A stretch of DNA of 33,575 bases from Chara braunii (GCA_003427395.1 BFEA01000115.1:1837119-1870693); one strand, 5' to 3'. Positions 1-11,665 are shown, numbered from the stretch's first letter. Notes: generated by a model not told the origin, from the letters alone. A program made the numbers and translations.

Positions 1-2
1 CT

Positions 3-1418
3 CTCGGGGACAACGGTCTTGTGTACTGGCACGGTTCACAGGGCACCAGAGAGCCCCGTATTTGTGTTCCCTCCACTGGACAGCTACGTGTCCGAGCAGT
101 AGCAGAGTTCCATGACCAGGCAATTGCCGGTCATATGGGCTTCCACAAGACGTTGGCTCGTGTGAGCCACCTGTACGTCTGGCCGAAGCGCAAGGACTTT
201 GTGAAGGACTACGTCGCAGAGTGTCCCACCTGTCAGGAGGTGAACAGTGCGAACCCCCTACCTTATGGTTTGCTCCAGCCTCTCCTGGTCGTCGTCAACC
301 TCTTCACGAAGCGTGCACGCTTTGTTCCGTGCCGCTATGCCATCAGTGCACGTGAGGTCGTCGACATCGTATTTGACCGAGTCGTGCGTGACCACGGCTT
401 ACCTCTGAGCATCATATCTGACCGTGACCCGCGCTTTACCAGCCGATTCTGGCGACGGCTCCACGAGGTGTACGGCACTCAGCTCCGCTTCTCCTCGTCT
501 TCCCATCCTCAGACTGATGGTCAGACCGAGATCACGAACAGGACTCTCGAGGATATTCTCTGAAAGATTGTTCGTGACGACCAGCAGTGGGATCTCCATC
601 TTGCCCACGCGGAGATAGCCTACAACCATGCCGTCTCGCCAGCCACGGGGATGTCGCCTTACTATTGCGACCTCGGCTATCACCCGCGTGTTCCCGCGAA
701 CTTCCTTCGATCGTCCCAGATGCACCCCGACACGAGTTGTCTCGCGCTGGATGATTGGGTTGCACACATGACGTCAATTATGAAGACCGCACATATTGAT
801 GATGTGCTTATCGACGCCCGCCACTTACAGCTCGAAGCGGATACACTTCGCAAGTTTCGGCGCCGCTTCTTTGGCCCATGCTGCATCCTCCAGGCCGTCG
901 GTTCTGATACGGCATCTAGCCCGGTCAGCTTTCGTGCGAAGCTGCCCGACTACCTACGCCAGGCTCGTGTGCATGATGTCTACCACGTCTCGTTACTGCA
1001 TCCTTACCGCAGACCATCTGAGCGTTTCGTTGGACGACCATACGAGCGCCCTCCACCCATCATGGTGGACGGCCACGAGGAGTTCCTCGTTTCAGACATC
1101 TTTGGTTGCCGGGTCATCGACGACAACCCTCCCCACGTCGAGTATCTCGTACGTTGGAAGGGTTACCCTGATGAGAAGGCTACCTGGGAGCCCCTCGAGC
1201 ACTTGCAGCACGCTCGCATGTTGGTGCGTGCCTATGACCGTGCTCGTCGTGCTGGGTTCACTGCTCCTCCTCAGCCCACTGACCCTCCTCCTTCTCCTCC
1301 GGGTGAGGAGACCGCTGAAGTCGAGCCTGCTCCATCTGAGGCAGACCTTCAGCAGCAGCCGGATGCCTCTGAGCGTCCACAGCGCACTCGTCGTCATCCT
1401 GCTCGATACGACGATTGA
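3..1418 (+). pseudogene. Ty3/gypsy chromovirus pol remnant: integrase plus chromodomain, partial and disrupted
   Basis: The frame is open to the window edge, so the element begins upstream. An HHCC zinc-binding module is visible (two His near bases 111-134, CPTC near 222-233). The integrase core follows, with the second catalytic Asp in ISDRDPRF (base ~420) and the catalytic Glu in DGQTE (base ~528), separated by 35 residues as in DD35E integrases. The segment that should carry the first catalytic Asp is missing: the frame jumps from LLQPL directly to LVVVNLF at about base 285. A TGA at 561-563 stops the frame just after the core. The same frame then continues through NHAVSPATGMSPY and a shortened C-terminal region to a chromodomain at about 1078-1230 (EYLVRWKGYPDEKATWEPLEHL region), ending at TGA 1416-1418. 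The linker before FFGPCCILQAV also looks shortened. This is a dead chromovirus copy; family assignment is firm, clade is not. Confidence 0.9.
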
Positions 1419-2798
1419 CTCTGACTTTCCTTCCCACGTCTTTGACTTCTCAGTACTCCATCCATATCAGTTTTGCTACTTCAGCTCGTCGACGCTACGG
1501 CTCTTCCTCGACGGCATTCCGGACTTCTCATCGTGGATGTCATCGGTGGCTTCATGGACTTCATCACGATCAGCTCTACCTACTTCAGACGTCGCCACTC
1601 TCTTACCACTCTACCCTATACAGTACCCTGCTTGTGTCGCATGATGGTCTCCCTTTAGCCGGGTTCCCCTAAGTTAGGCTCTCCCTTGGTATACGCATAG
1701 GCATCGGGACCGTAGCGTTGCCCTGGCTTCCCATCTTACGGATCTAGCTCCGACTTCCCTCACTTTAGGAGTCATTTGCATGATTCCCGTACCCATCACC
1801 TTTCTACCCTTCGCCGGCCCTCACGCCCTAGTTAGGCAGCCCCGCATGCTTCATCTAGGTGCGCCCAGTATACCAAGCTCCCTTATTCCCTTGCATGGTC
1901 GACCCTCCATAGCGGTCACCCCTTAGTCGAGCATTACCCGCCCTGATGGTCTATCTGCTAGGGTCATTGGTTCTGTTCGCTCCCAGTTCCCTACCCTCAT
2001 TGAGCCTTATGACATATGTTTTCCCCTGTCACTATGTGTGGATGCCCTTAGGAGTTTTCGACCCCTAGGCTGCATTCGCCACCCTCAGAGACCATCCCAC
2101 CCTTTGGTGTGCGACACACTTCTCATGTGACATATGGTTGTCTTGTTGATTGCTTTGTTGCTCTCAGACTGAGGCTACTTCCTCCGACGTCTCTAGGATT
2201 TAGCAGTTCTGCTTTTGCTGTTCTTAGGACTTATACACTAGTCAGTTGTTACCAGACTGAGGCTAGTGCCTCCAACATTCTAGGATCTNGTTGTCACTAC
2301 TTTTTGCTTTCCTAGGACATGTATGTTAATTAGTTGCTCCTACTTTCACTTAGGCTGTTAGCTGTGACATTGCTGTTTTGTGACGTTTAAGATACTAGGT
2401 TGCATCGCATGGACTCAGCAGGGAGCTTGCTCCGCATCCTAGACTACTCAAGTTTTCTTTTCTTTGGTAGAGTTCCGCTTNTTGGCGGAAGCATGTTTGT
2501 ATCTAAGCCATCCATCACAGGCCGAGGATCGTGTAGCGGGGTTGGCCTGTGAGACCAGCCCCTTGGCCTGTTCTCACAGGCCTTTGTTATATTCGGGGTA
2601 GGCCAGTCCAGTCCCGTCAGTCCGTTGGGGTATACCCCAGCCATTGTGTGTTTTCATTCTCATTCCTCACTTGCACATTTTGGAGTACGTGCGTTGAAGT
2701 CTTGCGTGGGGAGCTGCGTTGTGCCATCTTGCTCCCCCTTCTTCCTCTATCTCCATCTCTGTCACTAGCGGAGCACCATACCTGGTGGGTCCGCTACA
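1419..2798 (+). mobile_element. Probable 3' untranslated region and LTR-like DNA of the gypsy remnant
   Basis: This C/T-rich, stop-rich stretch follows the chromodomain stop codon and has no coding signal. Its composition is unlike the AT-rich DNA that begins near 2800, and the block ends close to GGGTCCGCTACA, an ending in CA as expected for an LTR. I could not find a purine tract, an LTR start or a second LTR, because the 5' half of the element lies outside the window. The span includes imperfect direct repeats (2167-2201 and 2253-2286, sharing AGACTGAGGCTA and CTAGGAT) and two single ambiguous bases (2288, 2481). Assignment to the element is inferred from position and composition. Confidence 0.4.
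2544..2582. repeat. Perfect 11-bp inverted repeat in the LTR-like region
   Basis: GGCCTGTGAGA at 2544-2554 pairs exactly with TCTCACAGGCC at 2572-2582 around a 17-base loop. A related GGCC-rich stretch follows (AGGCCTTTG, GTAGGCCAG). No run of T follows that would suggest a terminator. It is recorded as a structural feature of the retroelement remnant. Confidence 0.5.
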
Positions 2799-4366
2799 AT
2801 TTCTTAATCACCAGATGGACTCTAGCTACCATTCATAATGTGAGAAGTACACATAGGATCAAAAACTTTTGTCGAAGCCAGTTGATTTATAAGATAACGT
2901 TTGGTATATATGCAAAAAGGATGATTGTTACCCTCTGGATCTTCCCTCAAAAGACGAACTTTTTTCTTGTAACAGCCACGTATTTAAGAAATCATGCGAA
3001 AGGAAATTATTATAACAGCGTGAACGAAGTTCAGTAAATAATCGATGGGCACCCCATTTCACGATCATCTTCGGTGGAAGAAAACAAGCCGAGGTAAAGG
3101 AATTGGACGACTTGCATGTAGTCAAAATAAAATAGTGTGACAGAATACTAAAACAAAAAGGAACGGTCTGTGCATATCGAATGTAAAAAGAGACATTCAA
3201 CGAGTGCCACCGCACTAAAACTATAATAAGGGAATTGGTTGGCCCATGCATTTTGAATGCTGCACTCGTCACAGCAAACGAGCATAAATGTCTCACTATC
3301 CACAATTACGAAGACAGGGAAAAAACGATTGATAAATTTTTATAATTACCTTATATTCATTATGAAAAAACTCTCATATCTTTGAACCCCAACATGTCAC
3401 CAATCCATAGCGAGGATAACAAAAATAAGCCAAAAAAAACAAAAAAGGAAAATCAAAGGATCCTAAAACCCCAAAGCAAAATTGTGTTCTCAATACTTTT
3501 CATGCAAATTTCACCCTTAAGTTTACAAACTTTTAAGATTTTCATTGTTTGAGTGGTTTTCCTTTCCAACAAATGTTTTTCATACAACTTCGCTCCCGAA
3601 TCATTTTTGTGTGTTTTTGCTTTGCTTTTCCAAACCGGTTTCATAAGACAAAGTTACCTTCAATTGAAGGCCACATAACTCATGGAGTTTCATATAATGC
3701 AACTTTTCACGTAATTGTTTTGTTTCTATCTGTATGCCAATCAATTGTTTATGGATTTTCATTCAAAACAATTGTCTATAACACATTACGAGACTTTGTA
3801 CATCCAAGTCTTCGCAAAAAGAAAAATTGGGCCAAAAAAAAAAAAAAAAAAATCCCCAAATGCCCTATTTCAATGCTTGGGGGGTTAACCTATGACGTAA
3901 AAAGCAGGGGTCCCTATTAATCACTCATGATACATGTCCATTGTCCTCCTAGATATAAGCCTACCTCCAAAACAACTCAATGAATAGAAGATTGAATGAA
4001 GATGTCAAGAGTGATCAAACAACCCGATCTCAAATTAGGCTCAAGCTAAGGACCAAATTGACAGTTGTAAGTCAAAGAGACCTCGACAACCTTATATCTA
4101 CAAAAACAAATTGTGCGACTGCGAAGGAGTTGACAAAAGGCGAAACCCCTGTTTCCGATGATGTTTCAATCAAACTCTACAAAGCATATTGCGATGTCTT
4201 CTGGGGACACCTGGATAGCCGTTACAATAGTGTTGGTGAAAAACGGCTTACAGAGTATATTTATTATACATAGGAGATACTATAACCTAGAAAAAGAAGA
4301 ACAAAAGCGACGTCCAAAATTAACGACAAATCTCTTTACGCAAGATTAATTGGGAAAGCCGTATAT
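2799..4366. other. AT-rich spacer without a recognisable gene
   Basis: Composition shifts sharply to AT-rich with oligo-A and oligo-T runs, including a poly-A run near 3834-3851. The longest open stretch, 3980-4273 on the plus strand (97 codons, with KGETPVSDDVSIKLYKAYCDVFWG), looks codon-like but matches no family I can name. Its layout faintly resembles the gag of copia-type retroelements, which is only a guess. Nothing else is visible. Confidence 0.5.
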
Positions 4367-4471
4367 ATATATACATCCGTATATATATATACATATATAT
4401 ATATATGTATATATGTATATATATATATCGTCAAATAGAACTGCCCGGTAAACCGTAGGCAGAGAGGGAGA

Positions 4472-4502
<31 letters not shown>
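4367..4502. repeat. TA-rich microsatellite split by a 58-bp dispersed repeat
   Basis: Runs of TATATA occur at 4367-4428 and 4480-4502. Between them, 4422-4479 is identical to 15952-16009 within Rab7 intron 4. The repeat contains AATAGAACTGCCCGGTAAACC, which resembles the arm of the inverted-repeat family at 26024-26138. Confidence 0.8.
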
Positions 4503-4509
<7 letters not shown>

Positions 4510-6447
4510 ATATGTTAGAACATTACCAAGTAGGCCTAGTAGGTAAGGCACAAGAAATCTCAGTACGAAGTAGAATGTTTGACAACATTGTGACAACGAC
4601 AGAGACCGTAAGAGATAGTGGGAACAAATAAATTAGATACAAAAACGTTATACTTGGAATTAAACCGATTTGCTTCAGTAACCATTGAGCCTTTGTTATG
4701 ACTAGCTCAAAGGTGATATTTTTTGCGTTTTTTACTTTTCGTTACTAGGTAAAATAATTAAATGTATTGTCAACGATAGCAATCGTAGTCACTGACGAGA
4801 TGTAAAAGGAATTACTTTCGACAAGATCTTTACGGCGGCGTTGCCCTCTACCTCCACCATTGTTTGTCCTACAAAGAAAAGTACCGATCACCAATATGCA
4901 AAGTGCCTTTAATACTACATTTTCCATACGAGAAAAGATCACGGGTGTCTCGTTAATCACTAACCGACGATCTATTTGCGGCAGCATTCAACAAACATGA
5001 GTGACTAAACGCTATTAAATCTGAATAACTATGCAAAATTTTTAGAGCCAGCAGTTAATGGGAAGAAATCTACTTTTCTTCTTAGATAAGATATATGAGT
5101 TGAGGGTGATCCATATAGCGACAAGAGAAACAACAGGAATTACAAAGAGATTCTTATTTGTTCAAGTGACATGGATGGGAGAATTAATCGTCTTTATTCT
5201 ACAAGTGTTATTGGTGAAAATGCAAGCCAGATACAGAAGTCAATGGTGGGTAAAATATCTATCAAGGTCTGAATTGTCTCTGTCTTTGCTTTTTTTTCTA
5301 TTTTTTCTGATAGTGAAAAGCCTGCTGAATTCTTCCATACAATAAAGGTAGGTCAATGTGGCTTGGAAAACACTTTGTAGTGTAAGGTCTAGGACTAGGT
5401 CCCACTACAGACGTTTCTAGCTCTCCTAGGAATTAAAGAAGGCCAAATTCAACATAGGGTGCTCCTGTCAGCCAATGGGATGAAAGCAATCGCATTCGCT
5501 TCCCTCTATTTCTGGATGTGTGCTGGACTCAGCCAATGCGCTGAGCCCTCTGAAGGTGTGCTCTCTACCAAACCATTATGACAGTACCTTGACCACACGA
5601 CTTTTTGTTTTTGTTGGCCTCTTTGTGCACACACAGCGCTGTAGCAAAGTTAAAACCCATGAACCCTCGCTCTACAAGGCACTCTGCCCATGGAACATTC
5701 AAATATAACGCCTGTGTCTCGGGTCTCAAATGAATCCGAAGTGCAGTTTCACAAACCAAAGACCTGCGGAGCAGTTTCACCAACGGATGGATCAAGCCTC
5801 ACAATCTCGGAGACAAACTTGGACAGCTGCAGATGTAGATGGAAAGGCCAGTGCAAATTATAAAAGTTGCTAGAGAGGAACGAAGGGAAATCCTACGATA
5901 CTAGAGTGCGTTCACCTTGGCCATTTGTTTGAGGATACAAAACACCCAAGCCAATAGATGCTGAAGCCTTTTACTAAGCAGGCAGCATAACGGGGAGGGA
6001 GACACAAGTTTGAGAGTTTTTCAAATATATTTCCCTTCTGCTAGTCATTTCATACCAGGCACAATGGTACAGAGACTGGGAGTGGAGCAGGAAGTGGACT
6101 TCGAGTAAAGATCGCTACCGCCCCAAAGTCGTAGAATGAGACTTCAATAACGTTTTGCAGCTAGGGCGGTAGAAACACAAAGAGTGTCAGTCGAACCCAC
6201 ATGGTGGGGTTGGCAGGAAGACTACCATCGGTGAGCGAGAACATTCAAAATGTAAATACTGTGAGCCTACCATCTTCAGAAAAGAAAAAAGAAGAAGAGT
6301 CCGGGCATTGTATGTGAATAAACAGCTGACATGTGTTATATTCTTCCATTACACCCAAGCATCGTAGTATTCGGTAAATTGGTGGCAACTTCAGTGAGGC
6401 CCAAGAATTCCAAAAAAACAAAAAAAAATTAAAAAAAACTGTAAAAA
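4503..6447. other. AT-rich spacer, no gene seen
   Basis: Short open frames occur but none has recognisable protein character. A block at 5673-5719 (TACAAGGCACTCTGCC, then CAAATATAAC) recurs in diverged form at 7743-7789. The rest shows no structure that I can name. Confidence 0.5.
5673..5719 (+). repeat. Dispersed repeat, first copy
   Basis: TACAAGGCACTCTGCC, followed by GGAACATTCAAATATAACGC, aligns without gaps to 7743-7789 (same start, AGAACGATCAAATATAACAC). The two copies are about 2.07 kb apart in direct orientation and probably descend from one transposable sequence that I cannot identify. Confidence 0.6.
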
Positions 6448-6448
6448 C

Positions 6449-6568
6449 CTGAGTGGGGATCCGGGCTGCCCGGGTGACCGGCAGGGGCCCAGGGAGGTCC
6501 CGGGCGGCCTGGCCGGGCAGGACACCCGGTTGGGGGCCGGGGGCCCCCAGCGCACTCACCTGTCGGGG
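6449..6568. repeat. GC-rich island flanked by oligo-A, first of three
   Basis: This is a sharply bounded block of CCGGGC/GCCCGGG motifs in AT-rich DNA, preceded by long A runs at 6413-6440 and starting CTGAGTGGGGA. The reverse complement of the block at 7504-7581 also starts CTGAGTGAGGA, suggesting two members of one repeat family in opposite orientations. A GT/GA microsatellite follows at 6589-6620. No protein can be supported. Confidence 0.5.
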
Positions 6569-6588
6569 GATTTTGGACCACCTTTGTG

Positions 6589-6660
6589 TGTGTGTGTGTG
6601 TGCGAGAGAGAGAGAGAGAGGGAGAGACAGAGGGGGGCAGGGGGGCGAGGGGGGGGGGCA
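6589..6660. repeat. (GT)n(GA)n microsatellite and G-rich run
   Basis: A GT run is followed by a GA run and then by G-rich DNA to about 6659. It is simple sequence only. Confidence 0.85.
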
Positions 6661-7273
6661 CACGCACATGCACGCACGCACAAGTGATGCGGCGCATTAA
6701 AAAAGTACAAACACAAAAATGTCCTAGTTGTGTCCAGCCTATTTTTGGAAGGATCCCTACAGCATATTAGCTAGGACCCGACGTCATGCAGAGACACACT
6801 GAGCGGGGCCAGAGAATATATAGTCTGGATTCGAATTCAGGACCGAGCATGTCGGTTATGGACCACTTTCTCTGTTTTCTCGCTTTTCTTTTCTTTTCTG
6901 GATTTTCTTTTCTTAGGAATACGTGCAGTGGCCCTAAGGGCCTTTACTCACCAAATGCACAGAAGACAAAACATATGGTGGCCTATTATTCCACGTTCTG
7001 CAGAAGATTCATTCTAATTTTGCATATTTCGTGAGTAGTGCAGCCAAGCCCTAGGAGTCACGTGCAGAGACCAACAGGGCCTAGCTACGTGAGCAACCCA
7101 TAACTGCTGAAACACAGACCTGAATTCGAATGTTGAGTATATATATTCGGCCAGCTCGTACTCTATTTTATATTCACTGCCTGCCTCGATTTTGGTGGGG
7201 GGCTCTGCGCTACATGTCTGCGAAGACCCTTCAGATAGCCTGCATGGGCCGTCTGATCCGTGTTAAGGGGATC

Positions 7274-7276
<3 letters not shown>

Positions 7277-7330
<54 letters not shown>
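7277..7330. repeat. (TC)27 microsatellite
   Basis: This is an uninterrupted TC dinucleotide run. It is one of about ten CT/GA runs in the window and produces spurious Ser-Leu open frames. Confidence 0.95.
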
Positions 7331-7333
<3 letters not shown>

Positions 7334-7503
7334 TACACACTAATTACAAAAAAATAAAATAAAAAAAAAATGCATCTGCGCCCCATCACAGACATCCCCC
7401 CTCTCCCCTCACCAAAACCAAAATTTTATTGCAGATTCAGGGTCCTCTCGCCGAGCGAAGAACAACCCCGGTTTCAAAAAAAAAAAAATCTGGATGGTTT
7501 TTT

Positions 7504-7581
7504 GTCCCGCCCGGTTTACCCGGGCGGCCCCCCCGGGCCTACCCCGGCAGAGCAGGCCCGGCCGGGCAGCGTCCTCACTCA
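7504..7581. repeat. GC-rich island flanked by oligo-A, second copy
   Basis: CCCGCCCGG and CCCGGGC motifs form a compact GC block beside an A run (7476-7488). Its reverse-complement start matches the start of the 6449 block. It may be part of a short non-autonomous element, but its ends are not defined. Confidence 0.5.
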
Positions 7582-7742
7582 GTTAAAAACAGATATGCCA
7601 TCCAAAATTGCAAAGCTACCGACTTTGGCTGAGGCTCACTTCAGAATTCCTTACGATTTTGGAAATAAAAAAATATAAAAAATCAAATTGAAGCATTTGC
7701 CTTACAATTCAAACCCCCTTTTCACCGCCCGTCAAAACCCGT

Positions 7743-7789
7743 GTACAAGGCACTCTGCCTACAGAACGATCAAATATAACACCCAGGTC
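7743..7789 (+). repeat. Dispersed repeat, second copy
   Basis: This is the diverged direct copy of 5673-5719, sharing TACAAGGCACTCTGCC and TCAAATATAAC. Confidence 0.6.
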
Positions 7790-7961
7790 TTCTATTTAAA
7801 TACAATAACATCCGGATGTTCTATTCCAACGGGCCTTCTATTCAAAAAAACGTGAGTAGTTCGCACTTGAATATATTGCCAGAGCGTTATTCACGGGCGA
7901 AGACCGCAGGAGCGATTAACGCAATTCTTATCCTGAGAAGTTCACCTTTCACTTACCGTTG

Positions 7962-8016
7962 TGGTTACAGTCGGAGCTCGCAATTATCACAAAGATGCGA
8001 GCTCCGACTGTAACCA
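7962..8016. repeat. Perfect 21-bp inverted repeat with 13-base loop
   Basis: The arm 7962-7982 (TGGTTACAGTCGGAGCTCGC plus A) is the exact complement of 7996-8016. Transcribed, it would form an uninterrupted 21-bp stem. No repeat copy elsewhere in the window shares the arm, and no Pol III or snRNA box is evident around it. Confidence 0.8.
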
Positions 8017-8857
8017 AGTCATGTGGTTCGGAGCAACAAAGATGTGAGTGGAAACCCAATCAAACACATGCTGCTCTCGTTTCCGCCCCCAAAGTGATGC
8101 ATCCGTTGGAAATCTCAACAAGGACAATATCTGAAAAGAGAGATCTGAGGGTAGCAGTTACGACACATCGATGGATACTACCCATTACGACATACTCAAC
8201 GGTATACTTCCGGAAGAAGGCCAAGAATGGAAGTCCCGGTTCCAGGGAAACGGTGTGCTGGAACCAGTCCCAGTCCCAGGCTAACCTCCTATTCAAGGTC
8301 ATGCTCAGTAGAGATATCAAACGAATTTGAGAAGAAAACCACAGAAGGGGACTTCGGTGCAAGGCCTCCAACGGTTCAAATCCACCGTGTTCGGCGGAAC
8401 GACAAGCTCAGGTCGTGATGGAGGGTACGTTGTCACTAACCAAATCCTCAATCAGCCAGGTGGACCTGTATGTCCGACAGTGGTGCGTATTACATCCTGA
8501 CAGAACGCGCGGATAAACCATCAGCACCTCCGGAAGTTGCTGCCAAACGCGCTCGCGTGAACGGCCCTGGAACGGGCCTTGGGCTGGAGCGTCCAAATTC
8601 ATGCAGGTGGAAACGATTCTACTTCTTTCCAACCTACGGGAATGGTACTCGTTGTTTAACAGGCATTTCATTAAAACTCTTTTACTTCTTTTTTTTAACT
8701 ACACACTTCGGCTGATTTCTTTGCGTCTTTCACTACCTACCTACCACTACTCCTAAGGCTGCACAAGTAATGTCGTAACCGCCAAAACTTCCAGGGCCGA
8801 GCAGCCATTAATAAATATCACTGGCGGCCCATTGTCTCATTCCAGACCTCCTGGAAT
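8017..8857. other. Spacer, no gene seen
   Basis: Short open frames on both strands have no recognisable motif. A T-loop-like string near 8374-8391 was examined and does not belong to a tRNA. Confidence 0.5.
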
Positions 8858-9135
8858 CACAGTGAGGGGACCGAGGCCGCCAATGTGTGGGCGAAGTACT
8901 GGTGGTTTAAACAAAAATCTTTACGAGGATTCTCAATTAATTTTTCCGAGTTTCAACGCAGAGTTGGTTGCGAGGACCCCACTAACGAAAATCACAGACT
9001 GCACCGTTGTCACGTTTCCGGGGTTCATAAAAGTCGCAGTGAGGGGACCGCGGCCAATGTGTGGGCGAGGTAATTATTTTTTCCGAGTTTCAATGCAGAG
9101 TTGGTTGGGCAGACCCCACTACCGAAAATCACAGA
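8858..9135 (+). repeat. Direct repeat pair, about 140 and 101 bp
   Basis: Segment 8858-8998 recurs at 9035-9135. Both contain CAGTGAGGGGACCG, CCAATGTGTGGGCGA, TTTTTCCGAGTTTCAA and GAAAATCACAGA. The first copy has about 38 extra bases including TACTGGTGGTTTAA. The region looks like decayed transposable DNA. No open frame is shared between the copies. Confidence 0.75.
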
Positions 9136-11575
9136 ATCAATAGTGGCGAGGCGAGGCCAGTTGATGATGTTCCCTTTTTGGTAAATGGGGAGATGCACCT
9201 GCTGGATGGTCCTTTCATAGTCATACATATACGATGCAAAACCTCGTCAATCCATTATTGAACTTCCTTTATTTTCTTGAAGTTGTTATGAAAGTGGCCT
9301 GTTCCATAGGATCAGTGGTCACCTGATCGAGAGCATACTCGCACTAGTAGGCCCTTACTATCATAGAATCACAAAATACGTGCCGGATCAAATCCTGCTC
9401 TTACAAGGACTCGATCTGCCGCAGCTGATTTGCAATTCTGCGATGATAAGGGTCTTGTGTAATTATAATCTTAAAACCACCACTACCTTTCCCATGCGTC
9501 GTCCGCGGGCAACTAGTAGCCCACTCCTGAAAAATAGCCGCCATGCCACCAACGATATTTCTCTTCGACAGCACGTAGCGGCCGAACTTGAATTTGAGAC
9601 CCGCGGCCCCACATATGAGAAAGGCACTGGTGGTTTAAGGCTTTTCTGTTTTTTTGGGGGGGGGTTCTCCCGCACCCAGTCCTTCTCTCCTGTCAACAGT
9701 TTTCCCTGGCGCACCCATACTCCCTTAATCCTACCTCACTGGCCACAACTTAGGACAATCACCCTCATTGGTATGTGTAGGCTCAGAATTGCTCACATGG
9801 CATATGTATGTAGGCTGGAGATCACGACTCGCAAAGAGGCTGTGTGGTGCCCTGCCTTGGTGGCTTGCGGAGTCCGTTATAACATGTTAAGGCACATTGT
9901 CAGGCGTTTACCGCTCAAATGCCAATATTTGCCATAATGATGGCGCTTCCATCTCCATATCATCTGTCTTCTCCACAGCTGGAGTTACGTTTTCTCTGTG
10001 TGTCTGAGTCCTGACTTGTCTTGTTGTCCCAGTGCAATCAGGAGTGTCGAATGGATCGCAAGAATGTCACATCGAAGGCACTGCTACAAAACCTTCAGCA
10101 AAACATATAAACATGTCAGGCAATTAACATGAACTTTTACACAACCTACTATCGTCTTTCCCTGATATGGTTTCCAAACAGCACCGCAAAACACACTCGA
10201 TCACCACAAGGCATAAAGACGTTGCTGAAGGATACTACTTCAATGCATACGGGCAGTACCAACCTCTCTTTTCCCCCCTGGGAGGAGTAGCAAGCCACCG
10301 GTTCCAACATCCCGCGCCAGGTCCCAACGTGCCCTCCACGGATCACATTTGACACTTCCGCAACCCTCCGCATTTCAGAGAGGGAAGACTTCAACATCTT
10401 CTACGAGTTCATTAGTATCATTACAAATCTGATTGACCGATAGCCACAAGATTCCACATGCCAACATCTCTCACGACCTCCGTTCGATTCTTCTTGCTCA
10501 CCACAGAGTGGTTGAGTTGACATCGAACTTTTATTCCACTTTTTTTCCCTACTAATTCCATAGCTTAACAACAAGTGTTTTGCAAATCCTACTGCTCGAC
10601 CAGCAAGGTGGCCCGGGTTAAGGTCCGGTTTGGCCCAGGACCGCAAATGGACAACCTAGCTCGGGCAGAGGCTCGAGCAAGATGGAGGGCAGCCCCCACA
10701 GAAAATCCAAGGAGGGAGGGAACTTCAAAAATCCGCAAAAGAATCAATCAATCCTGGACAGAGTTGTGTGGAATGATCATACATATAGATAACTTGTATC
10801 CATGTCGCGATTACGTGTATATTCAAGCAAAAATGAAACATGACTCAGAATCAGAAAAAAAAAACAAGAAACATAACTAGCAAACTGATGCATGCCCTCG
10901 CAGTCCCTTCTAACACTGATAACCTCTACTCGAGCCGCACACAAAATTATTTGCTCTATCCGTTTCCTGCCATATATACTCGAGAGTCTAGACCATACAT
11001 ATATAATACATATACTTCATGGAAACCAACAGGGCCAGCTGCATTGCCCAGCATCCCTAAAAAAGAACACCCATCTGCTCAATCTTGAAACAAAGAGTTG
11101 ACAGGTTCATATCTTCTAAAAATAGAATCCATGCCATCATCTTTCAGCTGTTGTTGTATATTCTAATGGCGACAAGAGTGGATTGCACCCACCATTGCCA
11201 CATGCATTCGACGTTTAAACACAAAAAATCAAAAGATCAAACTGCCGCCACCACAAATGAAGAACTCCATAAGCAAGGCTTCCAAATTATTCCATGCCCT
11301 TGCAACTGTGCTTGCTCATCCGCCACACAACCAGCCTAGATCTTTCCCCTAGCGGAAGTGCAGACGGACAACCCGCGTGCAAGATTGCACTTCCGTAATT
11401 GCACGGAAGTCCCTCTCAGCTCCTACACCACCGATGCCATTGGCTGCCGACAACTCCGTGCCCGCATGATCAATGCATCATGCTGCATTGCAGTGCAGTA
11501 GCTCTGCACAGTGAAATAGCTCCAAAGACTCTCCCTTCCCCAGCACACCTTAGAAGATGCCAGCGATCACGGTGC

Positions 11576-11578
<3 letters not shown>
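9136..11578. other. Spacer without supported genes
   Basis: The longest open frame (9380-9937, plus) has unremarkable composition but no motif, and it runs through a dispersed repeat motif at 9625-9639. A modest GC-rich patch lies at 10605-10665. No gene or RNA can be supported. Confidence 0.5.

Positions 11579-11663
<85 letters not shown>
11579..11663. repeat. (AG)n microsatellite, about 42 units
   Basis: A pure AG run lies about 580 bp downstream of the Rab7 stop codon. On the Rab7 sense strand it reads (CT)n. Whether it falls inside the 3' untranslated region or beyond it is unknown. Confidence 0.95.

Positions 11664-11665
<2 letters not shown>

Noticed and set aside
5058-5345. Possible copia reverse-transcriptase fragment (MGELIVFILQ)
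   Set aside because: Only a few residues resemble the copia motif, the surrounding residues do not fit, and no other copia domain is nearby.
8360-8400. tRNA-like T-arm (GGTTCAAATCC)
   Set aside because: The stem pairs with an 8-base loop, and no D-arm, anticodon arm or acceptor stem can be formed around it.
9380-9937. 185-codon plus-strand frame as a gene
   Set aside because: It has no recognisable motif and runs through a dispersed repeat string and a G run. No supporting splice or family evidence.
11579-11663. CRISPR-like or other array
   Set aside because: It is a pure dinucleotide run. No direct repeats with spacers were found anywhere in the window.
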